DNA of 64,000 nucleotides from Flavobacterium rhamnosiphilum (lineage in GTDB: Bacteria; Bacteroidota; Bacteroidia; Flavobacteriales; Flavobacteriaceae): the NCBI RefSeq assembly GCF_004349195.1, contig NZ_SMLG01000010.1, positions 62,001-126,000 on the forward strand, written 5' to 3'. The position numbers and the translations under genes were made by a program. Below, piece after piece: positions 33,738 through 43,886 of the stretch (within the stretch, counting starts at the first letter, position 1; each line of letters starts with the position of its first letter). The notes under the pieces were generated by a model, which was not told where the DNA came from, searched no databases, and saw only the letters and a list, made by a program, of their open reading frames with translations.

Positions 33738-36524
33738 ATGCAAGTTGACCTTTCGAAATTAGATCCCAAGAAAAATATCATCATAAAAGGAGCGCAAGTA
33801 CATAATCTGAAAAATGTAGATGTTGCGATTCCTCGAAATAAACTAGTGGTTATCACAGGACTTTCGGGTTCCGGAAAATCAAGTTTGGCTTTCGATACTT
33901 TATATGCCGAAGGTCAACGCCGTTATGTAGAAAGCCTATCTTCCTATGCAAGACAATTTCTTGGAAGATTGGACAAACCAAAAGTGGAATATATCAAAGG
34001 AATTGCTCCTGCGATCGCGATCGAACAAAAGGTGAATACGACAAACGCACGTTCAACAGTAGGAACTTCAACCGAAATATACGATTATATAAAATTGCTT
34101 TTTGCTCGAATAGGACGAACTTATTCTCCAGTTTCCGATCGTGAAGTCAAAAAAAATACGGTTACTGATGTGGTTACTGATGTAAAAAGCTTTGAACTTG
34201 ACAGCAAATGGTTGCTTCTTGCCCCTATTCATTTAGAAGAAGGACGAAAACTGGAAGACAAACTAAAAGTACTTCTACAACAAGGTTTTGCAAGGATTCT
34301 GATGAATAATGAAATGGTTCGGTTAGACGAAATAGACCAACATTCTTTAGACAATAAAGACATAAAGCTCATTATTGATAGGATTGTGGTCAAAGACGAA
34401 GAAGAATTCTACAATCGATTGGCTGATGCGGTACAAACTGCTTTCTTTGAAGGAAAAGGAATTTGCCATTTACAGGAATTAAACTCCGATAAAAAGTTTT
34501 TGTATTCCAATAATTTCGAATTGGATGGAATCATATTTTTGGAACCCAACGTTCATTTATTCAGCTTCAATAATCCGTATGGAGCGTGCCCCGTTTGTGA
34601 AGGCTATGGAAATATTATAGGAATTGATGCCGAATTAGTGGTGCCAAATACAACTTTATCCATTTTTGAAAATGCTATTTTTCCTTGGCGTGGTGAAAGT
34701 ATGAGTTGGTTTAGGGATGAATTAGTAAATAACGCTTACAAATTTGATTTCCCAATTCACAAACCTTATTATCAATTATCTGAAGATCAAAAGGAATTGA
34801 TTTGGAATGGAAATAACTATTTTCAAGGTTTAAATGATTTCTTCAAAGAACTGGAAGAAAAGAATTATAAAATTCAAAATAGAGTTATGCTTTCGCGTTA
34901 CAGAGGAAAAACCAAATGTCATTCCTGCAAAGGAAAACGCTTGAGAATTGAAGCTTCGTATGTGAAAATTAACTCAAAAACAGTTTCTGATTTAGTTGAT
35001 TTGCCTATTAAACATTTGGTTACTTTTTTCGAAAACATTGATTTAGATGTGTATGAAAAACAAATAGCAAAACGATTATTGGTGGAAATCAACAATCGCT
35101 TATCTTTTTTAACCGAAGTAGGACTGGATTATCTCACATTAAACAGAAATTCAGCAACGCTTTCCGGAGGAGAATCGCAACGCATCAACTTAGCGACCTC
35201 ATTAGGAAGCAGTTTAGTTGGCTCCATGTATATTCTGGATGAACCCAGCATTGGTTTACATCCAAAAGACACGGAACGCCTGATAAAAGTATTGCTCTCG
35301 TTAAGAGATTTAGGAAACACGGTTATTGTGGTAGAACATGACGAAGATATCATGAAAGCTGCTGATATGATTATTGATATTGGTCCGGAAGCAGGTACTT
35401 TTGGAGGTAATTTGGTCGCGCAAGGAACCTATGATGAAATATTAAAATCGACTTCACTTACAGCGAAATATCTGAATGGAGACTTAGAAATTACCGTTCC
35501 CAAAAAACGCAGGCTTTTTAAGAATTTTATAGAAATAAAAGGAGCACGAGAAAACAATCTACAAAATATAGATGTAACTTTTCCGCTGGATGTATTGACC
35601 GTTATCACCGGAGTTTCAGGAAGTGGAAAAAGTACATTGGTAAAGAAAATCCTTTTTCCGGCGATGCAAAAAAAGCTCGAGAATGTTGGTGAAAAAGCGG
35701 GGCAATTCAGCGAAATATCCGGTTCTTTTTCGCAAATTAAACATATTGAATATGTAGATCAAAACCCAATAGGAAGAAGTTCCCGTTCTAATCCTGTGAC
35801 CTATATTAAAGCGTATGATGACATTCGGGAATTGTATGCCAAAGAAAAACTATCAAAAATAAGAGGCTATCAGGCCAAACATTTCTCTTTTAATGTTGAT
35901 GGTGGAAGATGTGAAACCTGTAAAGGAGAAGGTTCTATAAACGTAGAAATGGTTTTCATGGCGGATGTACAATTACCATGTGAAACCTGTAACGGGAAAC
36001 GATTTAAGAAAGAAGTTTTGGAAGTCGCTTTTGAGGGTAAAAACATTCACGATATTCTCACCATGACTATAGACGATGCGATTGCCTTTTTTATAGCCAA
36101 TAAACAAACTAAAATCACTCAAAAATTACAACCTTTACAGGATGTGGGATTGGGTTATGTACAATTGGGACAATCATCTTCTACACTTTCCGGCGGAGAA
36201 GCGCAACGTATAAAACTCGCTTCCTTTTTAGTAAAAGGAGCTACAAAAGACAAAGCTCTATTTGTTTTTGACGAACCTACAACCGGATTGCATTTTCATG
36301 ACATCAAGAAACTATTGGCTTCTTTTGATGCATTGATAGACAAAGGCCATTCAATATTAGTAATTGAACACAATCTTGATCTTATCAAATGTGCCGACTG
36401 GATTATTGATTTAGGTCCTGAAGGAGGAGAAAATGGAGGAAAATTATTAGCAGTTGGAACTCCGGAACAAGTTGCAAAAATAAAGGGATCTGTTACTGGA
36501 AAATATTTGAAAGATAAATTATAA
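33738..36524 (+). CDS. uvrA: Excinuclease ABC subunit A (UvrA)
   Basis: A 928-residue nucleotide-excision-repair damage sensor. I start at the ATG at 33738. It has two ABC modules: Walker [10 protein letters not shown] and GVSGSGKST; signatures [15 protein letters not shown] and [15 protein letters not shown]; Walker [14 protein letters not shown] and [12 protein letters not shown]. Zinc-finger Cys pairs lie at [16 protein letters not shown] and [16 protein letters not shown]. The insertion domain is present and the length is normal. Single gene. Confidence 0.97.
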   Translation: MQVDLSKLDPKKNIIIKGAQVHNLKNVDVAIPRNKLVVITGLSGSGKSSLAFDTLYAEGQRRYVESLSSYARQFLGRLDKPKVEYIKGIAPAIAIEQKVNTTNARSTVGTSTEIYDYIKLLFARIGRTYSPVSDREVKKNTVTDVVTDVKSFELDSKWLLLAPIHLEEGRKLEDKLKVLLQQGFARILMNNEMVRLDEIDQHSLDNKDIKLIIDRIVVKDEEEFYNRLADAVQTAFFEGKGICHLQELNSDKKFLYSNNFELDGIIFLEPNVHLFSFNNPYGACPVCEGYGNIIGIDAELVVPNTTLSIFENAIFPWRGESMSWFRDELVNNAYKFDFPIHKPYYQLSEDQKELIWNGNNYFQGLNDFFKELEEKNYKIQNRVMLSRYRGKTKCHSCKGKRLRIEASYVKINSKTVSDLVDLPIKHLVTFFENIDLDVYEKQIAKRLLVEINNRLSFLTEVGLDYLTLNRNSATLSGGESQRINLATSLGSSLVGSMYILDEPSIGLHPKDTERLIKVLLSLRDLGNTVIVVEHDEDIMKAADMIIDIGPEAGTFGGNLVAQGTYDEILKSTSLTAKYLNGDLEITVPKKRRLFKNFIEIKGARENNLQNIDVTFPLDVLTVITGVSGSGKSTLVKKILFPAMQKKLENVGEKAGQFSEISGSFSQIKHIEYVDQNPIGRSSRSNPVTYIKAYDDIRELYAKEKLSKIRGYQAKHFSFNVDGGRCETCKGEGSINVEMVFMADVQLPCETCNGKRFKKEVLEVAFEGKNIHDILTMTIDDAIAFFIANKQTKITQKLQPLQDVGLGYVQLGQSSSTLSGGEAQRIKLASFLVKGATKDKALFVFDEPTTGLHFHDIKKLLASFDALIDKGHSILVIEHNLDLIKCADWIIDLGPEGGENGGKLLAVGTPEQVAKIKGSVTGKYLKDKL

Positions 36525-36528
36525 AAGA

Positions 36529-36834
36529 TTACCCCATATAACAATTTTCTTCAAAAGCATTTCCGTCTTCATCAATTGCTATTAGTATTTTTTTAGCTTT
36601 AGAGGAAACCTGTGTAATGTAAATCCAAGCTATAGACCAAAGTCCAAGAGTAACACAAAAGATACAAAAATTAAAAACATGGTCGACCTTTTGTCTTTTT
36701 TTCAATAAAACAGCATAAGGCAACTTATCGTTTCGTTCTAAAACTATAAATCCATTACTGGTTTTATCATCTAGAATAGATGAAAATTTAATCATATCCT
36801 CATCAATTGTGCAGGTTTTGCTTTTCATAATCAT
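36529..36834 (-). CDS. Small membrane protein of unknown function
   Basis: A 101-residue protein (or 99 from a second ATG at 36828). A polar N-terminal domain with KTSNGFIVLERNDKLPYAVLLKKRQKVDHV is followed by one membrane helix (about residues 57-76) and an acidic tail (AIDEDGNAFEENCYMG). It is convergent with uvrA, with 4 bp between stops. It has a well-formed promoter at 36888-36918, which supports it being a real gene. I recognise no family. Confidence 0.65.
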   Translation of the reverse strand: MIMKSKTCTIDEDMIKFSSILDDKTSNGFIVLERNDKLPYAVLLKKRQKVDHVFNFCIFCVTLGLWSIAWIYITQVSSKAKKILIAIDEDGNAFEENCYMG

Positions 36835-36887
36835 TGGGGTAAATTATTTTAGCTATTTATTATTGTCTTATATAAAGATAACAACTG

Positions 36888-36918
36888 CAAAAGTAAGCAT
36901 AGTCGCTTATTTGTACAA
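36888..36918 (-). promoter_or_regulatory. Promoter of the small membrane protein gene
   Basis: Minus strand: TTG (36916-36918), 20 nt, TACTTTTG (36888-36895). This is one of the best matches to the Bacteroidetes consensus in the window. Confidence 0.6.
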
Positions 36919-37198
36919 TACCCACTTTTAGTGATTTTTGATCTATCCAAAAACAATTAAACGACTATGATTTTCACTGTTAAAGTTATCTACAAATATA
37001 TTTTTTTAGATACTTTAAAAGTTACACAATAATTGTTTAAAGTTATAATATTCACATATAAAACTCTTTAATCATTTATAGAATAAAGACTCCTACCATT
37101 ATTTTCTCAAAGGAGAAAACCCAAATCTCTGATGAAATTTTGTTAGGAAGATTATTTTTAGAAATTAAGATTAGTTATTATTTTGAACTAAAAAAAAA
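36919..37198. other. AT-rich intergenic region
   Basis: Holds no ORF of note. TCTCAAAGGAGA at about 37107-37118 is a small imperfect hairpin. Nothing else is recognised. Confidence 0.4.
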
Positions 37199-38668
37199 TT
37201 ACAACTTAATTCTCAACTTTTTCAAAACTACATCTAAAGCTTGATTAATTTCAGTGGAAATTACAAATTTATAATTAATATAAACATATAAAACGGTAAT
37301 CAAGACCGATTTTAATCCTATGCTTAATATGGGATCAAAAGGAAATTCCCAGAAATAAAACAATAGAAATAATACAAATGTAATCCCAAGAGAATATACC
37401 GTTTGATTTGTGAAAGGATATAAATGCAAACGTTTGACCACAAAAAGCAGTTTAGCTAAACTGTATAATGTAATCGACAATAAGGTAGCAAAAGCGGAAC
37501 CCATAATACCATATAAAGGAATAAAAATCATATTCAATCCGATGGTTAAGGCGACTAATCCAACACCCAAAAACAAAACCGTTCGATAATATTTTGTATT
37601 GAAAATAATGGCATTATTGTTCCCTAAAATCAAATCAAAATATTTAGAAATTCCAATCATAAAAACAACTGGAATACCCCCTCTATATACTTCTGGAACT
37701 ATTTCATACAACTGATTGATATTAACAAAAATCCCCAACATAACAAAACCGCCGACTACTTGTAAATTGATGGATGTTTTTTTGTACAAATCATTTAACT
37801 CATCATATTTATTTTCATGCATTAACCTTGCCGTAATTGGATACACAATTTGATGCATCGCCCGGCTTGGAACTGATATGACCAGAGCGATAAATGTGGC
37901 AATTGAATAGTAGGCAATATTTTCAATTACCATATACTGGTTGAGCATAATTTTATCACCATCCAGTAGCAAATTAGCCACACTTCCTGATAAAATAATA
38001 TAAAAAGTATACTCCATTAAATTTTTCACGTTATGAGGTATGGCAAATTGAAAACTTGGTCTTTTAATGTAAAAGGCATAACCCATTGTAATAATTAGTG
38101 CTAAAAAATAAATTCCGGCAGTAATATAAACAAAATCCACAACCGATATCCATTTATAATAGACACCAATCAACGCAAATAAAGAAAACAATCTTAGTCC
38201 TACTTCTTTAACAAAATTCCCAAAAACCGAATGCATGTGGACTCTGGCCCAAGCATAAAAAATTTCGAAATAAGCCATACATAATCCGATAAATGGAATA
38301 AGCCAAATAAAATCCTTGACTACCGGGTTTTTCTTTGACACAAAAAATAAAATATCATCAAAGAAAATATATCCAATCAGAATTAGAGGAATAGACAAAA
38401 GCAAGGGGAACAATACTGTAAAAGATAAAAATCGGGATCGCTCTTCATCTGTTTCGTATTGCGAATAAAATTTCACTAACGTATTTTGCATTCCTATTGC
38501 AAATAATGGCATGATCACATTAGCGACAGAAAGGATATAATTAGTTAAGGCATAATAAGTAGCTCCCAAAAAAATAGGATACAAATAAAGGGTATTTATT
38601 GCACCAATTCCAAAACCTAAATAAGTGATTATTGTATTCTTTAAAGATTGATTTAATACTATTCCCAT
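37199..38668 (-). CDS. Polysaccharide flippase (Wzx/MATE-like)
   Basis: A 489-residue protein with about 12-14 membrane helices. I start at the ATG at 38668 (MGIVLNQSLKNTIITYLGFGIGAINTLYLYP), the usual N-terminus of the flavobacterial lipopolysaccharide biosynthesis/flippase family; the longer frame reads into a dispersed repeat. It is expected to flip lipid-linked glycans or O-antigen units across the inner membrane. It follows a glycosyltransferase and YfhO on the same strand, so the three look like a surface-glycan operon. Confidence 0.85.
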   Translation of the reverse strand: MGIVLNQSLKNTIITYLGFGIGAINTLYLYPIFLGATYYALTNYILSVANVIMPLFAIGMQNTLVKFYSQYETDEERSRFLSFTVLFPLLLSIPLILIGYIFFDDILFFVSKKNPVVKDFIWLIPFIGLCMAYFEIFYAWARVHMHSVFGNFVKEVGLRLFSLFALIGVYYKWISVVDFVYITAGIYFLALIITMGYAFYIKRPSFQFAIPHNVKNLMEYTFYIILSGSVANLLLDGDKIMLNQYMVIENIAYYSIATFIALVISVPSRAMHQIVYPITARLMHENKYDELNDLYKKTSINLQVVGGFVMLGIFVNINQLYEIVPEVYRGGIPVVFMIGISKYFDLILGNNNAIIFNTKYYRTVLFLGVGLVALTIGLNMIFIPLYGIMGSAFATLLSITLYSLAKLLFVVKRLHLYPFTNQTVYSLGITFVLFLLFYFWEFPFDPILSIGLKSVLITVLYVYINYKFVISTEINQALDVVLKKLRIKL

Positions 38669-38674
38669 TTTTTT

Positions 38675-38700
38675 GTCATTGCGAGGCACGAAGCAATCTC
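38675..38700 (-). repeat. Dispersed repeat (GTCATTGCGAGGCACGAAGC...)
   Basis: The 26-bp element has ATTGC/GCAAT inverted ends and lies in the 41-bp gap between flippase and glycosyltransferase genes. A related inverted copy sits at 47106-47131 inside another repeat. I recall this element as widespread in flavobacterial genomes. Confidence 0.6.
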
Positions 38701-38709
38701 ACTTTTAAT

Positions 38710-40035
38710 TTACGATTTATTAAGTAATTCAACCAATGCTTTGGTAAGATTTTTTCTGGAATAGCGTTGTAATCCAACTCCGTTTGCTTGTAATTTTCCC
38801 TCCAAAAACTGATTATAAAAGTCCAAAATTACACTTTTAAGTTTCATTTTCTCCGAATAATCAAAAAATACACCTGTATTGGTTTCCGTTATGATTTCGG
38901 CAAAATCAGAACCGTTAGGGCCAATCGCAATAATAGGTCTGTTAGAAACCAAATATTCAAATAATTTCCCAGGAATAATGCTTTTTGTGTCCTCGGAATC
39001 AATTTCTATAAGCAACAAAACCTGTGATTTTCGTTGGTGTGCAATCGCTTCTGAATGCGAAACATAACCCAAATTATTCAAATAGGAATTTAGCCCGAAT
39101 TGAGTAATCGTTTCCAAAACTTCCTGACTCACAGCTCCAATTAGTTTTATTTCCAAATGCGATTTGAAATTTGGAATTTCATTAATCAATTCAACCAAAC
39201 TCTCCCATAAAATCAAAGGATTTCTCTCGGAAAGAAAGGAACCAATATGTGCTAAGCTAAACTTTGAATCCAAAATTTGTTTCCCAACTTCTTCCGTATC
39301 ATAACCGTTGGTTATTACCGCAATTGGTTTATTTGTAATCGCTTGAAATTCCGTTTTAGTAGTCTTACTAGTTACTATAATTGTATCGGCTGTATTCAAA
39401 ACCTGATGCTCTAATGTTTTGTGTTTTTTGGCAGCAAAACTGGACAATCGCAAGGATTTGTGATAGCCAATAGTGGTCCATGGATCCCGAAAATCGGCAA
39501 ACCATTTTAGATCTAATTTTTGTTTTAATTCTAATCCAATAAGATGCAAACTGTGTGGTGGTCCCGAAGTAACAATGGTGTCAATATTATTTTCAACAAT
39601 GTATTTCTCCAGATAAGCAACCGACGGTTTTACCCAAAAAACACGTGCATCCGGAATAAAAAGATTTCCACGAATCCAAAGAAAGGTTTTGTCCAGAAAA
39701 GATTGCTTTTTCTGATTTGGAATAATTCCCGAACTGATTTTTTTGGTTTTGTTTTTCGAAAGAAAAGAAGCCAATTGATACGGTTCAAAGATTTTGTGTT
39801 TCAGAATAATCGCTTTATCCGAAACTTCTTTAACCAAGTTTTCATCAACAATAGGATACGTTGGATTTTCCGGAATATATACAATCGGTTGAATCCCAAA
39901 ATCTGGCAAGTACTTAACAAACTTGAGCCAACGTTGTACTCCAGGTCCGCCAGCCGGTGGCCAATAATAGGTAATGATTAAAATTTTCTTGGGTTCTGGT
40001 TTCAATTTAATTTTTTTATGGTAGTAGAGAGGCAC
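38710..40035 (-). CDS. GT-B glycosyltransferase with unusual start region
   Basis: A 441-residue glycosyltransferase. The N-terminal KILIITYYWPPAGGPGVQRWLKFVKYL and the late KLFEYLVSNRPIIAIGPNGSDFAEII segment (nucleotide-sugar-binding Glu region) fit GT4-type enzymes. No ATG precedes the conserved start: the candidates are GTG at 40035, which lies inside a 28-bp palindromic repeat, or TTG at 40005. Repeat insertion may thus have replaced the original start. It is 30 nt from the YfhO stop and 41 nt from the flippase. Confidence 0.85.
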   Translation of the reverse strand: MPLYYHKKIKLKPEPKKILIITYYWPPAGGPGVQRWLKFVKYLPDFGIQPIVYIPENPTYPIVDENLVKEVSDKAIILKHKIFEPYQLASFLSKNKTKKISSGIIPNQKKQSFLDKTFLWIRGNLFIPDARVFWVKPSVAYLEKYIVENNIDTIVTSGPPHSLHLIGLELKQKLDLKWFADFRDPWTTIGYHKSLRLSSFAAKKHKTLEHQVLNTADTIIVTSKTTKTEFQAITNKPIAVITNGYDTEEVGKQILDSKFSLAHIGSFLSERNPLILWESLVELINEIPNFKSHLEIKLIGAVSQEVLETITQFGLNSYLNNLGYVSHSEAIAHQRKSQVLLLIEIDSEDTKSIIPGKLFEYLVSNRPIIAIGPNGSDFAEIITETNTGVFFDYSEKMKLKSVILDFYNQFLEGKLQANGVGLQRYSRKNLTKALVELLNKS

Positions 40036-40064
40036 TGCAGTGCCTCTCTACAGTGCGTCTCTAC
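40022..40064 (-). repeat. Perfect 28-bp palindrome plus partial arm
   Basis: From 40022, GTAGAGAGGCACTG is followed directly by its reverse complement CAGTGCCTCTCTAC, and then by AGTGCGTCTCTACC, a variant of the same arm. It fills the gap between YfhO and the glycosyltransferase and supplies the latter's GTG codon. Confidence 0.75.
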
Positions 40065-42473
40065 CTAATTACACGTTTTTTTTCTTTCGAAATAAATTCC
40101 ACCTGCTAAAAGTAACAGCATTCCTATTGAACTTATCAACGTAATTGTGCTTCCGGTTTTTATCACTTGAGGCTCAAACTTGAATTCAATCGTGTGTTTT
40201 CCCGCTGGAATATTTAAAGCTCTTAAAACGTAATCAACTCTAATATGAGCCACACTTTTTCCATCAATATAGGCATTCCAACCTTTTCCATAATACATTT
40301 CGGAGAAAACAGCTAAACCTTCATTTGAATTATTAGACACATATTTCAAGTAATTAGGTTTACATTTTTCTAAAGTTATAGTCGCTGAACTGTCTTTGGC
40401 GAAAGCCGTATTTTTAATTTCAAAATCTTTACTATTTACAACCGCCACATTTTTAGAATCCAAACTATCCAACGCTTTCATCTCTTCATCAGCAGAATTC
40501 ACTAATTTCACTTGGCTCACAAACCATGCATTTCCATTAACATCCGGATTTGATACTGGGAATTCTTTTCCTTCTTTGTCTTTTTGGATAACATACTTTA
40601 CATTAAGCATATTAAGGACCTCAATGTTATTTTTTGAAATTTGATAATCAATTAACTGCTGCATTCTTCTAGGTCTTACGGCGCTGTAACCACCAATAGA
40701 TTTATGGAAATAAGAAGCTCTTGCACCCATTAAATCTCCCACTTCAAAAACGCGGTAATTAGCCGTGTCTTTTAGAATCTCTGCATCAGAAGGTGACTCT
40801 TGAAAAGGCACTTCAACTTGGCTTCCGCTTACAAAATCTTTCCCGGAAACATATTTTTTATCCACAAAAAACAAATCGGAAACCATCAATAAACCTACTA
40901 TTATAATGGCAGTATTTTGAGCAAATCTATCTTTAATGAACAACCATAAAACGCCAGCTGTTAACACTATAAAAAATCCTGAACGCAATAAATCAGCACT
41001 ATATAAGCTCATTCGATCCAGCTTAAGGGCGCTTACAAATTCAGGACCATAACTTTCTTGAAAATAAGCATCGTTTCCTCCTGAAAAGCTGAACATGCTT
41101 TTGCTTAAAAATAAAATCAAAATAATTCCTAAACCTAAAATTGTCGTTTCATACAATGCTTTCCATTGCCGTTTTTTGTCTAATTTGAAGAAAGACTGTA
41201 ATCCCATAATAGCCAAAACTGGAAAACACAATTCCAAAACAACTTGAATAGAGGATACCGCTCTGAATTTATCATACATTGGAACATAATCAATAAAAAA
41301 GTCCGTCAAAACAGGGAAATTTTTACCCCATGAAAGAACTAACGCAACTATTGAACCGGAGAGAAATACATATTTAATCTTTCTTTTATCGATAAATAAA
41401 GCCAAAATAGCCAAAAAGAATACTACAATACCAATATATGCAGGAGCTGCCACAATAGGTTGATCTCCCCAATACGTTGGCATTCCCGAAACAAAATCAG
41501 TTGCCTGATCCTCTGGAACTCCCTGACCTATCATGAATTCATACATATTACTGTCTTTTCCAACGACCTCATTATTTGAACCACCAAAAAGTCGGGGTGC
41601 AATAAGATTAAAACTTTCCATTACCCCATAACTGTACTCCGTGATATAGTCCTTAGACATTGAAGATGTAGTCTCATTTTTTGAACCGTTTGGATTGAAT
41701 GTCAGTTCGCTTTTACCACGAATACTAAAATCAGCATACTCAGAAGTTGCTAATAGATTCGTAGCATTGGCACCAATAGCTAAAATCCCTGCCGCTGCTA
41801 ATATCCCAAAAGAATACAACAGTGATTTATATTCTTTCTCTTTTACTTGCTGATATAAAAAATAAGCAGAAAGTATCAATAGGAAAATCAATAAGTAATA
41901 GGTCATTTGGAAGTGATTCGCATTGATTTCTAATGCTGTCGCAAAAAGCGTAATCAAACCTCCCAGAATATATTTTTTTTGAAATACCAAAATAAATCCA
42001 GCAATAACCAGTGGCATATAGGCAATAGCATGTGCTTTGGCATTATGACCAACTCCAAGAATAATAATCAAATACGTAGATAATCCAAAGGCTAATGCTC
42101 CAAAAAAGGCTTTCAAAGGATCTACTTTTAACACTAGCATCAAGCCATAAAACCCAAGAAAATATAAAAATAAATAATCCGCAGGGCGAGGTAAAAATCG
42201 CAATGCATCGTCTATCGCTCCAATATAATCGTGCGGATATTTTGCTCCCAATTGATAGGTTGGCATTCCACCAAATGCTGAATTAGTCCAATACGGTTCA
42301 ACATCATCCGTGGCTCTAAAGTCATTTTGTTCTTTGGCCATTCCTGTATACTGCACGATATCAGACTGGAAAATTTGTTTTCCTTGCAATACAGGATAAA
42401 AATATAGGAGAGAAATTACAACAAAACCAAGTATGGCTAGGGCGTGCGGATAGAACTTATTTATTATTTTCAA
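40065..42473 (-). CDS. YfhO-family membrane protein
   Basis: An 802-residue protein with about 12-13 membrane helices and a large periplasmic C-terminal domain (about residues 540-770), ending in another helix. Motifs include LYFYPVLQGKQIFQSDIVQYTGM and YWGDQPIVAAPAYIGIVVFFLA. This is the GT-C-like YfhO family, implicated in transferring sugars to envelope polymers in Gram-positives; in Bacteroidetes its substrate is unknown. The start codon is TTG at 42473, as no ATG precedes MKIINKFYPHALAILGF. Heads the operon with a glycosyltransferase and flippase. Confidence 0.87.
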   Translation of the reverse strand: MKIINKFYPHALAILGFVVISLLYFYPVLQGKQIFQSDIVQYTGMAKEQNDFRATDDVEPYWTNSAFGGMPTYQLGAKYPHDYIGAIDDALRFLPRPADYLFLYFLGFYGLMLVLKVDPLKAFFGALAFGLSTYLIIILGVGHNAKAHAIAYMPLVIAGFILVFQKKYILGGLITLFATALEINANHFQMTYYLLIFLLILSAYFLYQQVKEKEYKSLLYSFGILAAAGILAIGANATNLLATSEYADFSIRGKSELTFNPNGSKNETTSSMSKDYITEYSYGVMESFNLIAPRLFGGSNNEVVGKDSNMYEFMIGQGVPEDQATDFVSGMPTYWGDQPIVAAPAYIGIVVFFLAILALFIDKRKIKYVFLSGSIVALVLSWGKNFPVLTDFFIDYVPMYDKFRAVSSIQVVLELCFPVLAIMGLQSFFKLDKKRQWKALYETTILGLGIILILFLSKSMFSFSGGNDAYFQESYGPEFVSALKLDRMSLYSADLLRSGFFIVLTAGVLWLFIKDRFAQNTAIIIVGLLMVSDLFFVDKKYVSGKDFVSGSQVEVPFQESPSDAEILKDTANYRVFEVGDLMGARASYFHKSIGGYSAVRPRRMQQLIDYQISKNNIEVLNMLNVKYVIQKDKEGKEFPVSNPDVNGNAWFVSQVKLVNSADEEMKALDSLDSKNVAVVNSKDFEIKNTAFAKDSSATITLEKCKPNYLKYVSNNSNEGLAVFSEMYYGKGWNAYIDGKSVAHIRVDYVLRALNIPAGKHTIEFKFEPQVIKTGSTITLISSIGMLLLLAGGIYFERKKTCN

Positions 42474-42521
42474 TGTAAAATGGTTTGGATTAGAGTAAAA
42501 ACGGTGCTAATAACGACAAAT

Positions 42522-42803
42522 TTAATCTATTTCTTCGTAATCAACATAATCTCCCACTTTTTTGGTTTCGCGTGGATTTTTTGCATTCGCCGTATTGTAT
42601 ATTACTTCGTCTTTACTTTGTGTTTTTTTCCAAGTATTATCTTGTGCATACTGTTGTTGCTTCTGCATATTTTCTCCTGCTTTCTCCACTACTTTTTTAA
42701 GCAATAAAGGCAAAAATAGTTTTGCTAAAAATTTAAAAATATAATAGAAAGCGATCATATAAAAAAGCGCTTTTATAAAACCAATGAAAGAGGCTGTTTG
42801 CAT
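42522..42803 (-). CDS. DUF4834-like small membrane protein
   Basis: A 93-residue protein with one or two N-terminal membrane helices (about residues 5-35), then a Gln/Lys-rich segment and an acidic end (VGDYVDYEEID). The FYYIFKFLAKLFLPLLLKK and final DYVDYEEI motifs match DUF4834. Function unknown. It ends 48 bp from YfhO, on the same strand, and may be co-transcribed with it. Confidence 0.8.
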   Translation of the reverse strand: MQTASFIGFIKALFYMIAFYYIFKFLAKLFLPLLLKKVVEKAGENMQKQQQYAQDNTWKKTQSKDEVIYNTANAKNPRETKKVGDYVDYEEID

Positions 42804-42883
42804 ATAAGTGTAATTTTTTCCAAAATTAATAAATCAACCGTTCAAAATTAAAATATCTCTCTTAAATAAATAATAAAATATAG

Positions 42884-42891
42884 TACATTTG
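42884..42891 (+). promoter_or_regulatory. Putative -7 box (TACATTTG)
   Basis: Fits TAnnTTTG, 36 nt before the ATG at 42928. Confidence 0.4.
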
Positions 42892-42927
42892 AAAAGCGTT
42901 ATTACTTTTTAACCCAAAAAAAATAAG

Positions 42928-43863
42928 ATGTCCAAAATCAAAATCTTACTTATCGTAGCTATTTCAATGATTCCAAGTATTCATTATGGCCAACATACCG
43001 ATCAAATAAATTCTAACAGACCAGGTGAAACCATGTCGGCTTATGCAGTTGGAAAATCCGTAATTCAAATAGAAACAGGTATTTATGGAATAAAACAAAA
43101 CCATCGTTTATTGAATTATGATGCCAATGGTTTTGGGATTGATGCCACATTACGATGGGGTTTATTCATGGAAAAACTGGAATTGATAGCTGATATACAA
43201 TACCAAAATGAAAAATACACCACCTTATTTAACAGTTCAAATCAAGCAGATTTCAAACAAACTGTTTTAGGAGCCAAATATTTGATTTACGATCCTTTCA
43301 AAAATTACGAAAAAAAGGTAAACATATACAGTTGGAAAGCCAATCGAGCATTTAATTGGCGCCAATTAATTCCGGCCGTTTCAGTATTTGCGGGAGCTAA
43401 TTTTACGATGGCAGACAATCCCTATTCTTTTTCTCCAGAATCCAGTATATCACCAAAAATTATGTTGATTACCCAAAATCACTTAGGCGACGGAAAATGG
43501 GTTTTTGTAACCAATATAATAGCCGATTATGTGACAACTGATTATCCAAGTTATGGTTATGTGTTGACTTTAACAAGAGGATTTAATGATAAATGGTCTG
43601 GTTTTGTAGAAAATCAGGGATTTAAAAGCGATTTTTACAGCGATGCCATTGTTCGTGGTGGCGCGGCTTATTTATTGAATAAAGACATGCAAATTGATGC
43701 ATCGATAAGTACAAGTCTTAAAGATACTCCTTCTGTACTTTATGGAGGTATTGGTTTTTCTTGGCGTTATGATGCCAATTATCAAGAAGTCAGAATAAAC
43801 ATTGACAATAATCATTCTGATAAAAAAGCATTGAGAAGAGCAAAAAAGACAAAAAAAGGATAA
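42928..43863 (+). CDS. Outer-membrane beta-barrel protein, transporter-like
   Basis: A 311-residue protein with a signal peptide (about 1-21, ending SIHYGQ). The motif INSNRPGETMSAYAVGKSVIQIETG at the mature N-terminus is typical of Phenol_MetA_deg-like barrels. Alternating strands follow (ADIQYQNEKYTTLF, NHLGDGKWVFVTNIIADYV, YGYVLTLTRGFNDKWSGFVENQG). A basic tail (KKALRRAKKTKKG) is unusual for a barrel and probably faces the periplasm. The transported substrate is unknown. GNAT-like gene follows by 23 nt. Confidence 0.75.
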   Translation: MSKIKILLIVAISMIPSIHYGQHTDQINSNRPGETMSAYAVGKSVIQIETGIYGIKQNHRLLNYDANGFGIDATLRWGLFMEKLELIADIQYQNEKYTTLFNSSNQADFKQTVLGAKYLIYDPFKNYEKKVNIYSWKANRAFNWRQLIPAVSVFAGANFTMADNPYSFSPESSISPKIMLITQNHLGDGKWVFVTNIIADYVTTDYPSYGYVLTLTRGFNDKWSGFVENQGFKSDFYSDAIVRGGAAYLLNKDMQIDASISTSLKDTPSVLYGGIGFSWRYDANYQEVRINIDNNHSDKKALRRAKKTKKG

Positions 43864-43886
43864 TTTATAGAATTTCAAAAAACATA

